Shown: positions 42,914 through 50,040, numbered from the stretch's first letter. The stretch: 64,000 nt of DNA from Methyloversatilis discipulorum (GCF_018780585.1 NZ_JADMJL010000038.1:1-64000); one strand, 5' to 3'. Numbers and translations: made by a program. The notes: generated from the letters alone by a model not told the origin.

Positions 42914-44079
42914 TTCGATTCCTCTTCGCTCGCATTGACGCGCAGCCGCGTGCTCCAGTCGTCGAAGGAATGGCTGACCAGATAGGGGTCGGCGTCGACG
43001 CCGCCCGGTGTCTCGGCCAGTATCGTGAACTGCCCCTCGCTGTTCACCCGGCCGATGCGCGGGTAGAGGCGGGCGTGGTGGTTGTGCGGCAGGATGCGGA
43101 TGCGGCCCTGCGGCGCGTCGAACTCGCGCCCGAGGATGTGCGGCAGCAGGATGTCATGTTCGTCACTGCCCGCTTCGCGGAAGGCGTCGGCGAACACATG
43201 CACCTGGTAGTAGGACGACTCCCAGCTCATGTTGGGCTGCACCTCGTTGCCGAACAGCTTGCGGAACAGCGCCACGCAGTCGCGGTTGCGCGGGGTGTCG
43301 ATCGACTGGAAATAGGTGCCCGCCGTGTAGTGACCTTCGGCCAGCCGGATACCCATTTCGGATACTTCTTCCTCGCTGGTGCACAGGCTGGCGATCGGCA
43401 TCTTCTTCGGATCGAAACCGGCGTCCGCGTAGGCCTGGTAGAGCATGCGGGTGGTCTTGCCGACCATGGTCGAGAAGATGAAGTCCGGCTGCTTGGCCTT
43501 GATGTCTTTCATGATCGGCGTGAAGGCGCTTTCCTTCGCGTCGAGATGCACATAGCGCTCGCCCACTTTGGCGCCACCCTGACGGTGGTGCACGAAGTCG
43601 CTCATGATGCGGTTCGACTCGTAGGGAAAGATGTAGTCGCTGCCGATCAGGTACACCCGCGCGCCGAAACGGGTCGACATGTAGTCGGCAAGCAGAGCGC
43701 TGTTCTGGTTCGGCGCACCGCCGGTGTAGATGATGTTGTTCGAGAACTCGAAGCCCTCGTACATGGTCGGGCAGAACAGGAGGCGGTTCCATCTTTCGAC
43801 CACCGGCAGCACCGCCTTGCGCGTGCTCGACATGTAGCAGCCGAAGATGACATTGACCTTGTCATCCTGCACCAGACGGGTCGCGAGCGAGCGGAATTGC
43901 TGCGGATTCGACTGCGGATCGTAGTAGACCGGAACCAGCTCCCGGCCGTGGATGCCGCCGGCATCGTTGATCTCGCGGATCGCGAAAAGCGTTCCGGCGA
44001 GCATCGTGTTTTCGATGCGCGATGTCACGCCCTCGCGCGAGAACAGAACACCGACCTTGATGGGATCGTTTGTGGACAC
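42910..44079 (-). CDS. Cytoplasmic amide/urea-binding sensor (AmiC-like)
   Basis: A 389-residue type I periplasmic-binding-fold protein of the UrtA/FmdD/AmiC group, but without any signal peptide: it begins MSTNDPIKVGVLFSREG, so it should stay in the cytoplasm as Pseudomonas AmiC does. AmiC holds AmiR inactive until an amide binds. Shared family blocks include FGCYMSSTRKAVLPV and VYLIGSDYIFPYES. The start is uncertain: GTG at 44079 gives this N-terminus, TTG at 44100 would add seven residues, and neither has a clear ribosome-binding site. It is divergent from dmfA1 and overlaps the ANTAR gene by 4 bp. Confidence 0.82.
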   Translation of the reverse strand: MSTNDPIKVGVLFSREGVTSRIENTMLAGTLFAIREINDAGGIHGRELVPVYYDPQSNPQQFRSLATRLVQDDKVNVIFGCYMSSTRKAVLPVVERWNRLLFCPTMYEGFEFSNNIIYTGGAPNQNSALLADYMSTRFGARVYLIGSDYIFPYESNRIMSDFVHHRQGGAKVGERYVHLDAKESAFTPIMKDIKAKQPDFIFSTMVGKTTRMLYQAYADAGFDPKKMPIASLCTSEEEVSEMGIRLAEGHYTAGTYFQSIDTPRNRDCVALFRKLFGNEVQPNMSWESSYYQVHVFADAFREAGSDEHDILLPHILGREFDAPQGRIRILPHNHHARLYPRIGRVNSEGQFTILAETPGGVDADPYLVSHSFDDWSTRLRVNASEEESK

Positions 44080-44125
44080 GGGTTTGCGGCCGGGTGACAA
44101 AAAACGTGATCGATACTAACAGAGC

Positions 44126-44154
44126 TTGACCGCGCGAAAGAGGCTCACTAAGAT
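44126..44154 (+). promoter_or_regulatory. Sigma70-type promoter of the DMFase operon
   Basis: TTGACC (44126-44131), a 17-bp spacer and TAAGAT (44149-44154). This predicts transcription starting about 44161, so P1 of the leader RNA begins almost at the 5' end of the transcript. The promoter lies in the short gap shared with the divergent amiC-like gene. Confidence 0.7.
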
Positions 44155-44160
44155 TCACTC

Positions 44161-44247
44161 AACGCTTCGCCCCGCCAACACTGCCGGGCGCGAAGACGGG
44201 CAAAAAGGCCTGCACGGATCTCCGGATCCGGCAGGCCTTTTTGTTTT
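44161..44247 (+). ncRNA. Leader RNA 1: two-hexaloop attenuator before dmfA1
   Basis: P1 is a long stem: 44165-44170 pairs with 44190-44195, then CCCG (44171-44174) with CGGG (44185-44188), a C-C mismatch, and a C-G pair closing the 6-nt loop AACACU (44177-44182). P2 is GGGC (44198-44201) with GCCU (44208-44211), closing the 6-nt loop AAAAAG. The 3' strand of P2 is also the 5' arm of the terminator, so P2 and the terminator exclude each other. This is the architecture bound by ANTAR antiterminators. A second copy at 49867 supports the structure by compensatory changes. Confidence 0.78.
44207..44247 (+). terminator. Intrinsic terminator in leader 1
   Basis: GGCCUGC (44207-44213) pairs with GCAGGCC (44231-44237), and inside it CGGAUC (44215-44220) pairs with GAUCCG (44225-44230) around a UCCG tetraloop, with one bulged A. 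UUUUUGUUUU follows. It lies between the promoter and dmfA1 and no plus-strand gene precedes it, so it can only act as an attenuator of the DMFase operon. Confidence 0.85.
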
Positions 44248-44355
44248 GGTTTTTCGCTTTCGAGTTTTTGCGATTTTTCGCGATTTTTCGCATTGGCCAG
44301 TGCCGGCCGGTCGCGACAGGAGCTTCCAGATGTTCAACCCTTGAAGGAGAGTGCA

Positions 44356-44796
44356 GTGATTCCGATCCCCAGGAAAGGCACGCCGGAACGCGACCGGCTG
44401 ATCCAGGAACACCTCGAGTGCGTGAAGTCCATGGCCGGCGTGGCCGGCTTCTCGGTGCTCAAGTGCGCGACACCCGGTGACACCACCCACATCAGCGGCG
44501 GCGTGCACGAAGACCCCTTGCTCAAGCGCGTGCTGCTGCGCATGCGCGGTGCGTCGCCCAAAGGCAAGCTCATCGTCATCTGCACCAAGATCGACGCGGA
44601 ATGGCGCATCGGGCGTCTGTCCGGCATCCGCGGCGTGCCGCCGGTGTTCGTCGACGACACCGTCTACACCAGCGAGCAGGACATCCAGCACGCCATCTTC
44701 CTGATGCGTCTCGACGAGATGGAAGAGACCGACGGCATGCCGGAGCACTACCACGAAGGCTACAAGCGGCGCGACGACAACTGGCCGGTGACCTGA
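44356..44796 (+). CDS. dmfA1: N,N-dimethylformamidase small subunit
   Basis: Small subunit of the amidohydrolase that splits N,N-dimethylformamide into dimethylamine and formate. 146 residues from the GTG at 44356, which has AAGGAG six bases upstream; an upstream in-frame ATG at 44293 lies in the leader and is unlikely. The known small subunit is about 132 residues. The protein is soluble, and the C-terminus is rich in Asp, Glu and His (MEETDGMPEHYHEGYKRRDD). It is directly upstream of the large subunit, as in characterised dmfA1A2 operons, and behind the attenuator leader. Confidence 0.85.
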   Translation: MIPIPRKGTPERDRLIQEHLECVKSMAGVAGFSVLKCATPGDTTHISGGVHEDPLLKRVLLRMRGASPKGKLIVICTKIDAEWRIGRLSGIRGVPPVFVDDTVYTSEQDIQHAIFLMRLDEMEETDGMPEHYHEGYKRRDDNWPVT

Positions 44797-44903
44797 TCAC
44801 CGCCCAGCGCTGACGCGCGGCTGCGGCCGCACCCGTCTTCACCCCATCTACTGCAAAAGCATCCGAGCCCCCGGAGGGCGGCGCTCGGCCTGGAGAAATG
44901 ACC

Positions 44904-47300
44904 ATGTGTGCAATGCGACTGACCGGATACGCCGACAAGTTCAGTGTCCATCCGGGCGACAAGATCAAGTTCTACGTCAATTGCGACGGACCGAAGAAGT
45001 ACAGCGCGTCCATCGTGCAGATGATCAACGGCGACACCAATCCGCGTGGTCCGGGCTTCATCGAGAAGGCGGTGAAGGCGGACTGCGAGGGCGTCTACGA
45101 CGGTATCAAGCAGGTCGTCTACGGCGGCTCGTACGGCTTCGTGGCGGATGCGCCGCAGCTGAAGCCGGACAGCTTCACGCTGCAGTGCTGGATCTGGCCG
45201 ACTACGCCGAAGACCGACAAGCGCTACTGGAAGCACGGCGCCCAGGGCTTGGTGACGAAATGGTCGGACGGCAAGGGTTACGGCCTGTTCATCAATACCG
45301 ACGGCTGTGTCGAGCTGCGTATCAATGGCGAGACCTACAGCACCGGCGCGCCGCTGCGCGACCACGCCTGGCACGTCATAGCCGCCAGTTTCGACGCGAA
45401 GACCGGCGAGGTGGTGCTGTATCACGAGCCTCAGGTGGTGTATGCGCTGGACCCCGAAATCCCGCCGGTCAAGGCGAGCTTCAAGGGCAAGGTCGAACAC
45501 ACTGACTTGCCGCTGGTGATCGCCGGTTACGTCGACCATGTCGAGCCGGGGCCGCTGGGCCTGTCGTCGCTGCCGCAGGGCGTCATCGTCGGCGGCCACT
45601 ACAACGGCAAGATAGACAGCCCGCGCCTGTGCAGCCGCGCGCTGTCGCGCTTCGAGATCGAAATGATGAAGGGCGGCGCGCAGCCCGGCCTGACCGAGCG
45701 CCGCAACGCCGGCCCGACCGGCGCGCTGTCGGAAGCCATCGTCGCCGCCTGGGACTTTTCCGACGGCATCGACACGCTGGTCGCGAAGGACGCCGGCCCC
45801 TACCGCTTCGACGCCACGCTCGTTAACTGCCCGACGCGCGCGCTGACCGGCTACAACTGGGCCGGCCAGACCTTCGACTGGAAGGTGGCGCCGAAGGAAT
45901 ACGGTGCCATCCACTTCCACGACGACGACCTCGACAACGCGCGCTGGGAAGTGAGCTTCGAATGGACCGTGCCGGCCGACATCAAGAGCCGCTTCTACGC
46001 CGCCAAGCTCACCACGCCGGAAGGTGACGAGGACTACGTCCCGTTCTGGATCGTGCCGAAGATCGGCCAGGAACAGTCGAAGATCGCGGTCATGGTGCCC
46101 ACCATCAGCTACATGGCCTACGCGAACGAGCACGTCGCGTGCAACGCGGGCGGCGCCGAACTGTTCGTCTATCGCGTGCCCATCATGCAGCAGCAGAACA
46201 TGTTCCTCGCCGAACACCGCGAGTACGGCGGCTCGATCTACGACACCCACACCGACGGCAGCGGCATCTGCCTGTCGTCGCGACTGCGTCCCATCCTGAG
46301 CATCCGCCCCAAGTACGACCACTTCCTCGCGCAGGCGCCGTGGCAGTACCCGGCCGATCTGCACCTGATCTGCTGGCTGGAACAGATGGGCTACGAGTAC
46401 GACGTGTTCACCGACGAGGACGTGACCTACGACGGTCTGGCCCGGCTGGAGAACTACAACGTCATCATCACCGGCTCGCACCCCGAGCACAATTCGGGCA
46501 CCCAGCTCGACGCGCTGCACAACTACACGCAGCGCGGGGGCCGCCTGATGTATATGGGCGCGGATGCCTGGTACTGGGTGCATTCCTTCCATCCGGCCTA
46601 CGACGGACTGGGCCGCGGCATCGTCACCGAAATGCGCCGCTGCGAATCCGGCATCCGCACCTGGCGCGCCGATCCGGGCGAGTACTACCACCAGGGAACG
46701 GGCGAACTGGGCGGCATGTGGCGTTACCGCGGCCGCTACCTGCACTCGGTGGCGGGCACCGGCATGTCGTCCGAGGGCTTCGACATCTCGTCCTACTTCT
46801 CGCGCACGCCGGAAAGTCTGGATCCGCGCGTCAGCTGGGCCTTCGACGGCATCAGCTACGAGGAGAACCTCGGCAACTTCGGTCTGGTCGGCGGCGGTGC
46901 GGCCGGTCTGGAACTGGACATCGTCGACACCATGCTGGGTTCGCCGCCGCACATCCTCACCGTCGCCACGTCGGCCGGCCGTCACACCGAGGCCTACCTG
47001 CTGGTGATGGAGGATTTCGGCTTCAACCAGCAGGGGCTTGACGGCACCGTGCATCCGCGCGTGCGCGCCGACATCACCTTCCACGAAACACCCAATGGCG
47101 GGGGCTGCTTTGCCTTCAGCTCCATCGCCTACTGCGGTTCGCTGCCGTGGAACAACTGCGACAACAACATTTCGCGTCTGACCAAGAACGTGCTCGACCG
47201 CTTCATGCTGGACGGCCCGCTGCCGGCCGCGCCGAAGGAAGCGTACAAGCACCGCGGTCGCGCGGATTACGAGTCGCCGGCGCTGGCGTCGAAGGGCTGA
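44904..47300 (+). CDS. dmfA2: N,N-dimethylformamidase large (catalytic) subunit
   Basis: Catalytic subunit, 798 residues from the ATG at 44904 (GGAG eight bases upstream; ATG at 44898 is too close). The N-terminal region includes a concanavalin-like lectin domain (about 70-260, with SFTLQCWIWPTT). The second half is the amidohydrolase core. The Paracoccus enzyme holds one iron with two tyrosines and one glutamate. Here the GSHPEHNS block (His526, Glu528) matches the glutamate site, and Tyr403, Tyr406 and Tyr446 are candidates for the tyrosine ligands. The enzyme is cytoplasmic, with no signal peptide. Close relatives acting on other formamides cannot be excluded. Confidence 0.88.
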   Translation: MCAMRLTGYADKFSVHPGDKIKFYVNCDGPKKYSASIVQMINGDTNPRGPGFIEKAVKADCEGVYDGIKQVVYGGSYGFVADAPQLKPDSFTLQCWIWPTTPKTDKRYWKHGAQGLVTKWSDGKGYGLFINTDGCVELRINGETYSTGAPLRDHAWHVIAASFDAKTGEVVLYHEPQVVYALDPEIPPVKASFKGKVEHTDLPLVIAGYVDHVEPGPLGLSSLPQGVIVGGHYNGKIDSPRLCSRALSRFEIEMMKGGAQPGLTERRNAGPTGALSEAIVAAWDFSDGIDTLVAKDAGPYRFDATLVNCPTRALTGYNWAGQTFDWKVAPKEYGAIHFHDDDLDNARWEVSFEWTVPADIKSRFYAAKLTTPEGDEDYVPFWIVPKIGQEQSKIAVMVPTISYMAYANEHVACNAGGAELFVYRVPIMQQQNMFLAEHREYGGSIYDTHTDGSGICLSSRLRPILSIRPKYDHFLAQAPWQYPADLHLICWLEQMGYEYDVFTDEDVTYDGLARLENYNVIITGSHPEHNSGTQLDALHNYTQRGGRLMYMGADAWYWVHSFHPAYDGLGRGIVTEMRRCESGIRTWRADPGEYYHQGTGELGGMWRYRGRYLHSVAGTGMSSEGFDISSYFSRTPESLDPRVSWAFDGISYEENLGNFGLVGGGAAGLELDIVDTMLGSPPHILTVATSAGRHTEAYLLVMEDFGFNQQGLDGTVHPRVRADITFHETPNGGGCFAFSSIAYCGSLPWNNCDNNISRLTKNVLDRFMLDGPLPAAPKEAYKHRGRADYESPALASKG

Positions 47301-47317
47301 TCTGACGCACGGGCAGG

Positions 47318-47340
47318 GTTCGCCCGCACTGCGGGCGAAC
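47318..47340 (+). promoter_or_regulatory. Hairpin between dmfA2 and the Rieske-like gene
   Basis: A perfect 10-bp stem GTTCGCCCGC-ACT-GCGGGCGAAC without a U-tract, 17 bp after the dmfA2 stop. It may stabilise the upstream mRNA so that the enzyme subunits are made in excess over the downstream proteins. Confidence 0.55.
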
Positions 47341-47375
47341 TCCGCGCAGAAGGCATCACATCGAGGATTCGTCAG

Positions 47376-48356
47376 ATGGAATGCATGACCGAACATCCGG
47401 TGCATCTGCACCGCCGGCCATTGGGGAGCGGCGCATTCGACGTCGCCGCCTTCCGCGGGCTGGATTTTTCCCGCGCCGAGGACGATGCGATCTGGACGCG
47501 CGAGTGGGTATGCGTGGGCAGCGCGCTCGATATGCCGGCCGCCGGCGACCTGCTGCCCTTCACCGTCGGCGACCATGCCATCCATGTTCAGCGCCTGCCG
47601 GACGGCGGCCTGGCCGGCCGCTTCAACAAGGCGCAGCACGGTGGCTGTCGCGTGGTGCCGCTGCAGTGCCAGCAGGGCGCGAAGACGCCGTGTTCCTTCA
47701 CCTCTTGCGGTCACAGCCTGGATCGTCCGGCGATTGCCGCCGGCGAGCTGGGCGAGGGCACGCCCGAGATGTACCAGTATCTCGGCCTGCGGCCTGAGCG
47801 TCTGCTGCCGGTGCGCACCGCGAGCTGGGGGCCGTTGCTGTTCGTCAGCCTCGATCCGCACGGGTCGTCGTTCGGGCCGACCGCCCGAGCGCTGACGTCG
47901 ACGCTACCGGCGTGGGCCGGTGTGCAGGCGGACAGCCATCGCAGCCGCTGGATCGCCTGCGACGCCAACTGGAAGCTGGTCGCCCAGCATCTGCTGGCGG
48001 CCTCCGCCACGCTTGTGTCGGGCGACGTCGCGCTGTGCCGTGCCGACGCCGAAGGTCGGGCGGCGCTGCTGTTTCCGAATCTGGTGCTGCTGTCATCCGC
48101 CCCAGGCTGCTGTGCCGTCGTGCTGCAGCCGGTATCGCTGACCCGCACGCTGTGCCGCGTCGCCATCTTCGGGGGCGACGACGCGACGCTTTCATGGGAG
48201 ACGCTGCTGAACGCCCGTCTCGCCGCCGCCGCGGAGGCGCAGTCGGCGATCGAAGGCGGCGGCATCGGCGGGCGCGGCTGCGACCCCGCCACCCGGCTTG
48301 ATGCCGGCGGACGATGGATCGAGACACAAGTGATGGCGTGCATCGCTGCGCGCTGA
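47376..48356 (+). CDS. Degenerate Rieske oxygenase alpha-subunit-like protein
   Basis: A 326-residue protein colinear with ring-hydroxylating/choline-monooxygenase-type alpha subunits. The Rieske region aligns from WVCVGSALDMPAAGD to the second ligand pair, but the expected C-x-H is AQH (first Cys lost) and the expected C-P-Y-H-G-W is CSFTSC (second His lost). The catalytic-domain start CDANWKLVAQHLL matches the family, yet the two histidines of the usual Y-H-x4-H iron site are absent. It should therefore not work as a standard oxygenase. It follows dmfA2 on the same strand. Confidence 0.75.
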   Translation: MECMTEHPVHLHRRPLGSGAFDVAAFRGLDFSRAEDDAIWTREWVCVGSALDMPAAGDLLPFTVGDHAIHVQRLPDGGLAGRFNKAQHGGCRVVPLQCQQGAKTPCSFTSCGHSLDRPAIAAGELGEGTPEMYQYLGLRPERLLPVRTASWGPLLFVSLDPHGSSFGPTARALTSTLPAWAGVQADSHRSRWIACDANWKLVAQHLLAASATLVSGDVALCRADAEGRAALLFPNLVLLSSAPGCCAVVLQPVSLTRTLCRVAIFGGDDATLSWETLLNARLAAAAEAQSAIEGGGIGGRGCDPATRLDAGGRWIETQVMACIAAR

Positions 48357-48387
48357 AGGCAGATCACGCACACCGGGAGATATCCAT

Positions 48388-49077
48388 ATGCATGCACTGA
48401 TGGAAACAACGCTGCAGCTCGACGATGCGGTGGCCGCTTACCACGACGGCGATCTGGCGACCGCGGCGCAGCTGTTCGAAACCTTGGCGGATGAAGGCTG
48501 TGTCGAGGCGCAGGCCTGGGTCGGCGCGCTGCACGCGAATGGCGAAGGCGTGCCGGCCGATCTGGCGACGGCCTTTCGCTGGTATCTGCGTGCCGCGGAA
48601 GGCGGCCATGTGCCGGCGCAGACCAATGTCGGCGCCATGCTGATGATGGGCAACGGCACGCCGGCCGATCCGGAACGCGGGCTGCATTGGCTGCGCGCGG
48701 CAGCAGAGGCCGGGGACGCGATGGCGCAGAGCAATCTGGCGACGCTTTATTTCAAGGGGCAGGGCACCGCGCAGGACGAGGCGCAGGCGGCGCACTGGTA
48801 CCGGCAGGCGGCCGGGCAGGGGCACTTTCCCTCGCAGGCGCGGCTGGGCTTCATGTACGCCAACGGCCTGGGCGTGGACAAGGACAGGGCGCAGGCCTTC
48901 GCCTGGCTGTCGCTGGCTGCACAGCACGGCGTGGGCAGCGCGCTCAACGCGCTCGAAGGCATGATCGGCCAGATGTCGGCCGAAGAGAAACAGAAGGGGG
49001 CCGCGCTGTTCGATCAGTGGCGCAGCCGCACCGCAGCGGTGTCGTCGCCGGCACGGCTGATTCCGGTTCCGGGGTGA
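48388..49077 (+). CDS. Sel1-repeat (TPR-like) protein
   Basis: A 229-residue helical-repeat protein with about four to five Sel1-like repeats (residues 35-180), for example AQAWVGALHANGEGVPAD, AQTNVGAMLMMGNGTPAD, AQSNLATLYFKGQGTAQD and SQARLGFMYANGLGVDKD. Such repeats mediate protein-protein contacts. No signal peptide is apparent, so it is probably cytoplasmic. It starts 31 bp after the Rieske-like gene and is likely part of the DMFase operon. A role as assembly or binding factor is conjecture. Confidence 0.8.
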   Translation: MHALMETTLQLDDAVAAYHDGDLATAAQLFETLADEGCVEAQAWVGALHANGEGVPADLATAFRWYLRAAEGGHVPAQTNVGAMLMMGNGTPADPERGLHWLRAAAEAGDAMAQSNLATLYFKGQGTAQDEAQAAHWYRQAAGQGHFPSQARLGFMYANGLGVDKDRAQAFAWLSLAAQHGVGSALNALEGMIGQMSAEEKQKGAALFDQWRSRTAAVSSPARLIPVPG

Positions 49078-49081
49078 TGCG

Positions 49082-49402
49082 ATGAGCTATAGCGTGCAGC
49101 AGATCAAGTTCGAGTGCCTCACCTACATCAAGGAGTTCGGCGCGCGCATGGACGAGTGGTCCATAGGCATGGCCGACGACCCGGAACACGCGCTGTTCGG
49201 CCTGTGCGGCGTCGATCCCGAGCGCGACATCTGGCTGTGGAAGCCGGCGTTGTCGGTGAACGCCGCGCGCACCGTGGTCGACTTCATGACCGGCCGCTAC
49301 CGGCTGCATCCGGCGCGTGCGTCGAGTGCACCGGGCGCAGGCCGTTGTGTGTTCATGTACCGAAGATCGACGACTGCGGATGAAGACGACACGATCTTGT
49401 AG
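49082..49402 (+). CDS. Hypothetical protein at the end of the DMFase operon
   Basis: A 106-residue protein starting 4 bp after the Sel1 gene, hence probably co-translated. It begins MSYSVQQIKFECLTYIKEFG, is acidic, has a conserved-looking WSIGMADDPEHALFGLCGVDPERDIWLW block, and shows no signal or membrane segment. The stop codon lies within a REP element, so the C-terminal tail may have been altered by its insertion. I do not recognise a family. Confidence 0.6.
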   Translation: MSYSVQQIKFECLTYIKEFGARMDEWSIGMADDPEHALFGLCGVDPERDIWLWKPALSVNAARTVVDFMTGRYRLHPARASSAPGAGRCVFMYRRSTTADEDDTIL

Positions 49403-49704
49403 GAGCGGTCTTCTGACCGCGACGGCAGCCCGCATCGAAGGCCGCGGCACGCAGCCCCCGCGTCGCGGCCAAGGCCGCTCCCACAGGGGACGTGCACCGG
49501 ATCCGTGACCCGAGCTGGAGCCGGGGTTCTGTGGGAGGGGTCTTGACCCCGACGGTAGCCTGAACCGAAGCCTGCAGATTGCAGGCGCCGCTCCCACAGG
49601 GGTGCGTGACGCGTTGCTGGAGTCGAAGTCTTGTGAGAGCGAGCTTGCTCGCGATTGCAGCCTCGATCGGAGCGTAAGGTCCGCCAAGGCCGCTCCGACA
49701 GGGG
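49398..49704. repeat. Array of six REP-like elements in alternating orientation
   Basis: Elements with the core GTGGGAGCGG...CCGCGACGG occur forward at about 49398-49425, 49529-49556 and 49631-49656, and inverted at about 49461-49487, 49581-49600 and 49681-49704. They make three head-to-head pairs resembling bacterial interspersed mosaic elements. The third forward copy has the same core as the element at 34-57. Such families are mobilised by RAYT transposases; none is in this window. Confidence 0.75.
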
Positions 49705-49831
49705 AGGGCGCGCGCTGATGCGAAACGTCGGCGCGCGCACGAGAATGCCGATGTATTGATGATCTGAAAGCGCGTGCATCCACGCTCTCGGACCATCGAA
49801 AAGAATTTGAGAAAAAAGCCGTTGCCGATGC

Positions 49832-49860
49832 TTGACGCACCGCAGCAGCCTTCCTATCAT
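49832..49860 (+). promoter_or_regulatory. Sigma70-type promoter of the urtA-like/urease transcript
   Basis: TTGACG (49832-49837), a 17-bp spacer and TATCAT (49855-49860). The predicted start near 49867 leaves only a few nucleotides before P1 of leader 2, the same geometry as at the DMFase promoter. Confidence 0.75.
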
Positions 49861-49866
49861 CGATTC

Positions 49867-49953
49867 AACTTTCCGCTCCGCCAGCATTGCCGGCGCGGAA
49901 CAAGGCAAAAGGGCCTGCCCTGGATCTCCGGATCCGGGCAGGCCTTTTTTTTT
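49867..49953 (+). ncRNA. Leader RNA 2: two-hexaloop attenuator before the urtA-like gene
   Basis: P1: 49871-49876 pairs with 49895-49900, then CCG (49878-49880) with CGG (49891-49893), a C-C mismatch, and a C-G pair closing the loop AGCAUU (49883-49888). P2: AGGC (49903-49906) with GCCU (49913-49916), closing the loop AAAAGG. Compared with leader 1, the P1 outer stem differs at two base pairs (C-G to U-A and U-A to C-G) and P2 at one (G-U to A-U), all keeping pairing. P2 again shares its 3' strand with the terminator. Confidence 0.8.
49912..49953 (+). terminator. Intrinsic terminator in leader 2
   Basis: GGCCUGCCC (49912-49920) pairs with GGGCAGGCC (49936-49944), and GGAUC (49922-49926) with GAUCC (49931-49935) around a UCCG tetraloop, with one bulged U. 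Nine U residues follow. It lies 87 bp before the urtA-like start codon, downstream of a promoter, so it works as an attenuator. Confidence 0.88.
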
Positions 49954-50040
49954 CGCCTTCTCGACACGTAAGTCCGCACCGGCAACGACGACGGTGCGAT
50001 CGCAAGCCACTTTCTTTCATCACTTCCATCGAGGTCCATC

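Noticed and set aside
44207-44247. Treating the terminator before dmfA1 as a normal end-of-gene terminator.
   Set aside because: The upstream gene is on the opposite strand, so no plus-strand transcript ends here; a promoter lies directly in front of the hairpin.
44760-47861. A 1033-codon open frame on the minus strand opposite dmfA2.
   Set aside because: It is antisense to the DMFase large subunit and crosses gene boundaries; composition is that of a GC-rich shadow.
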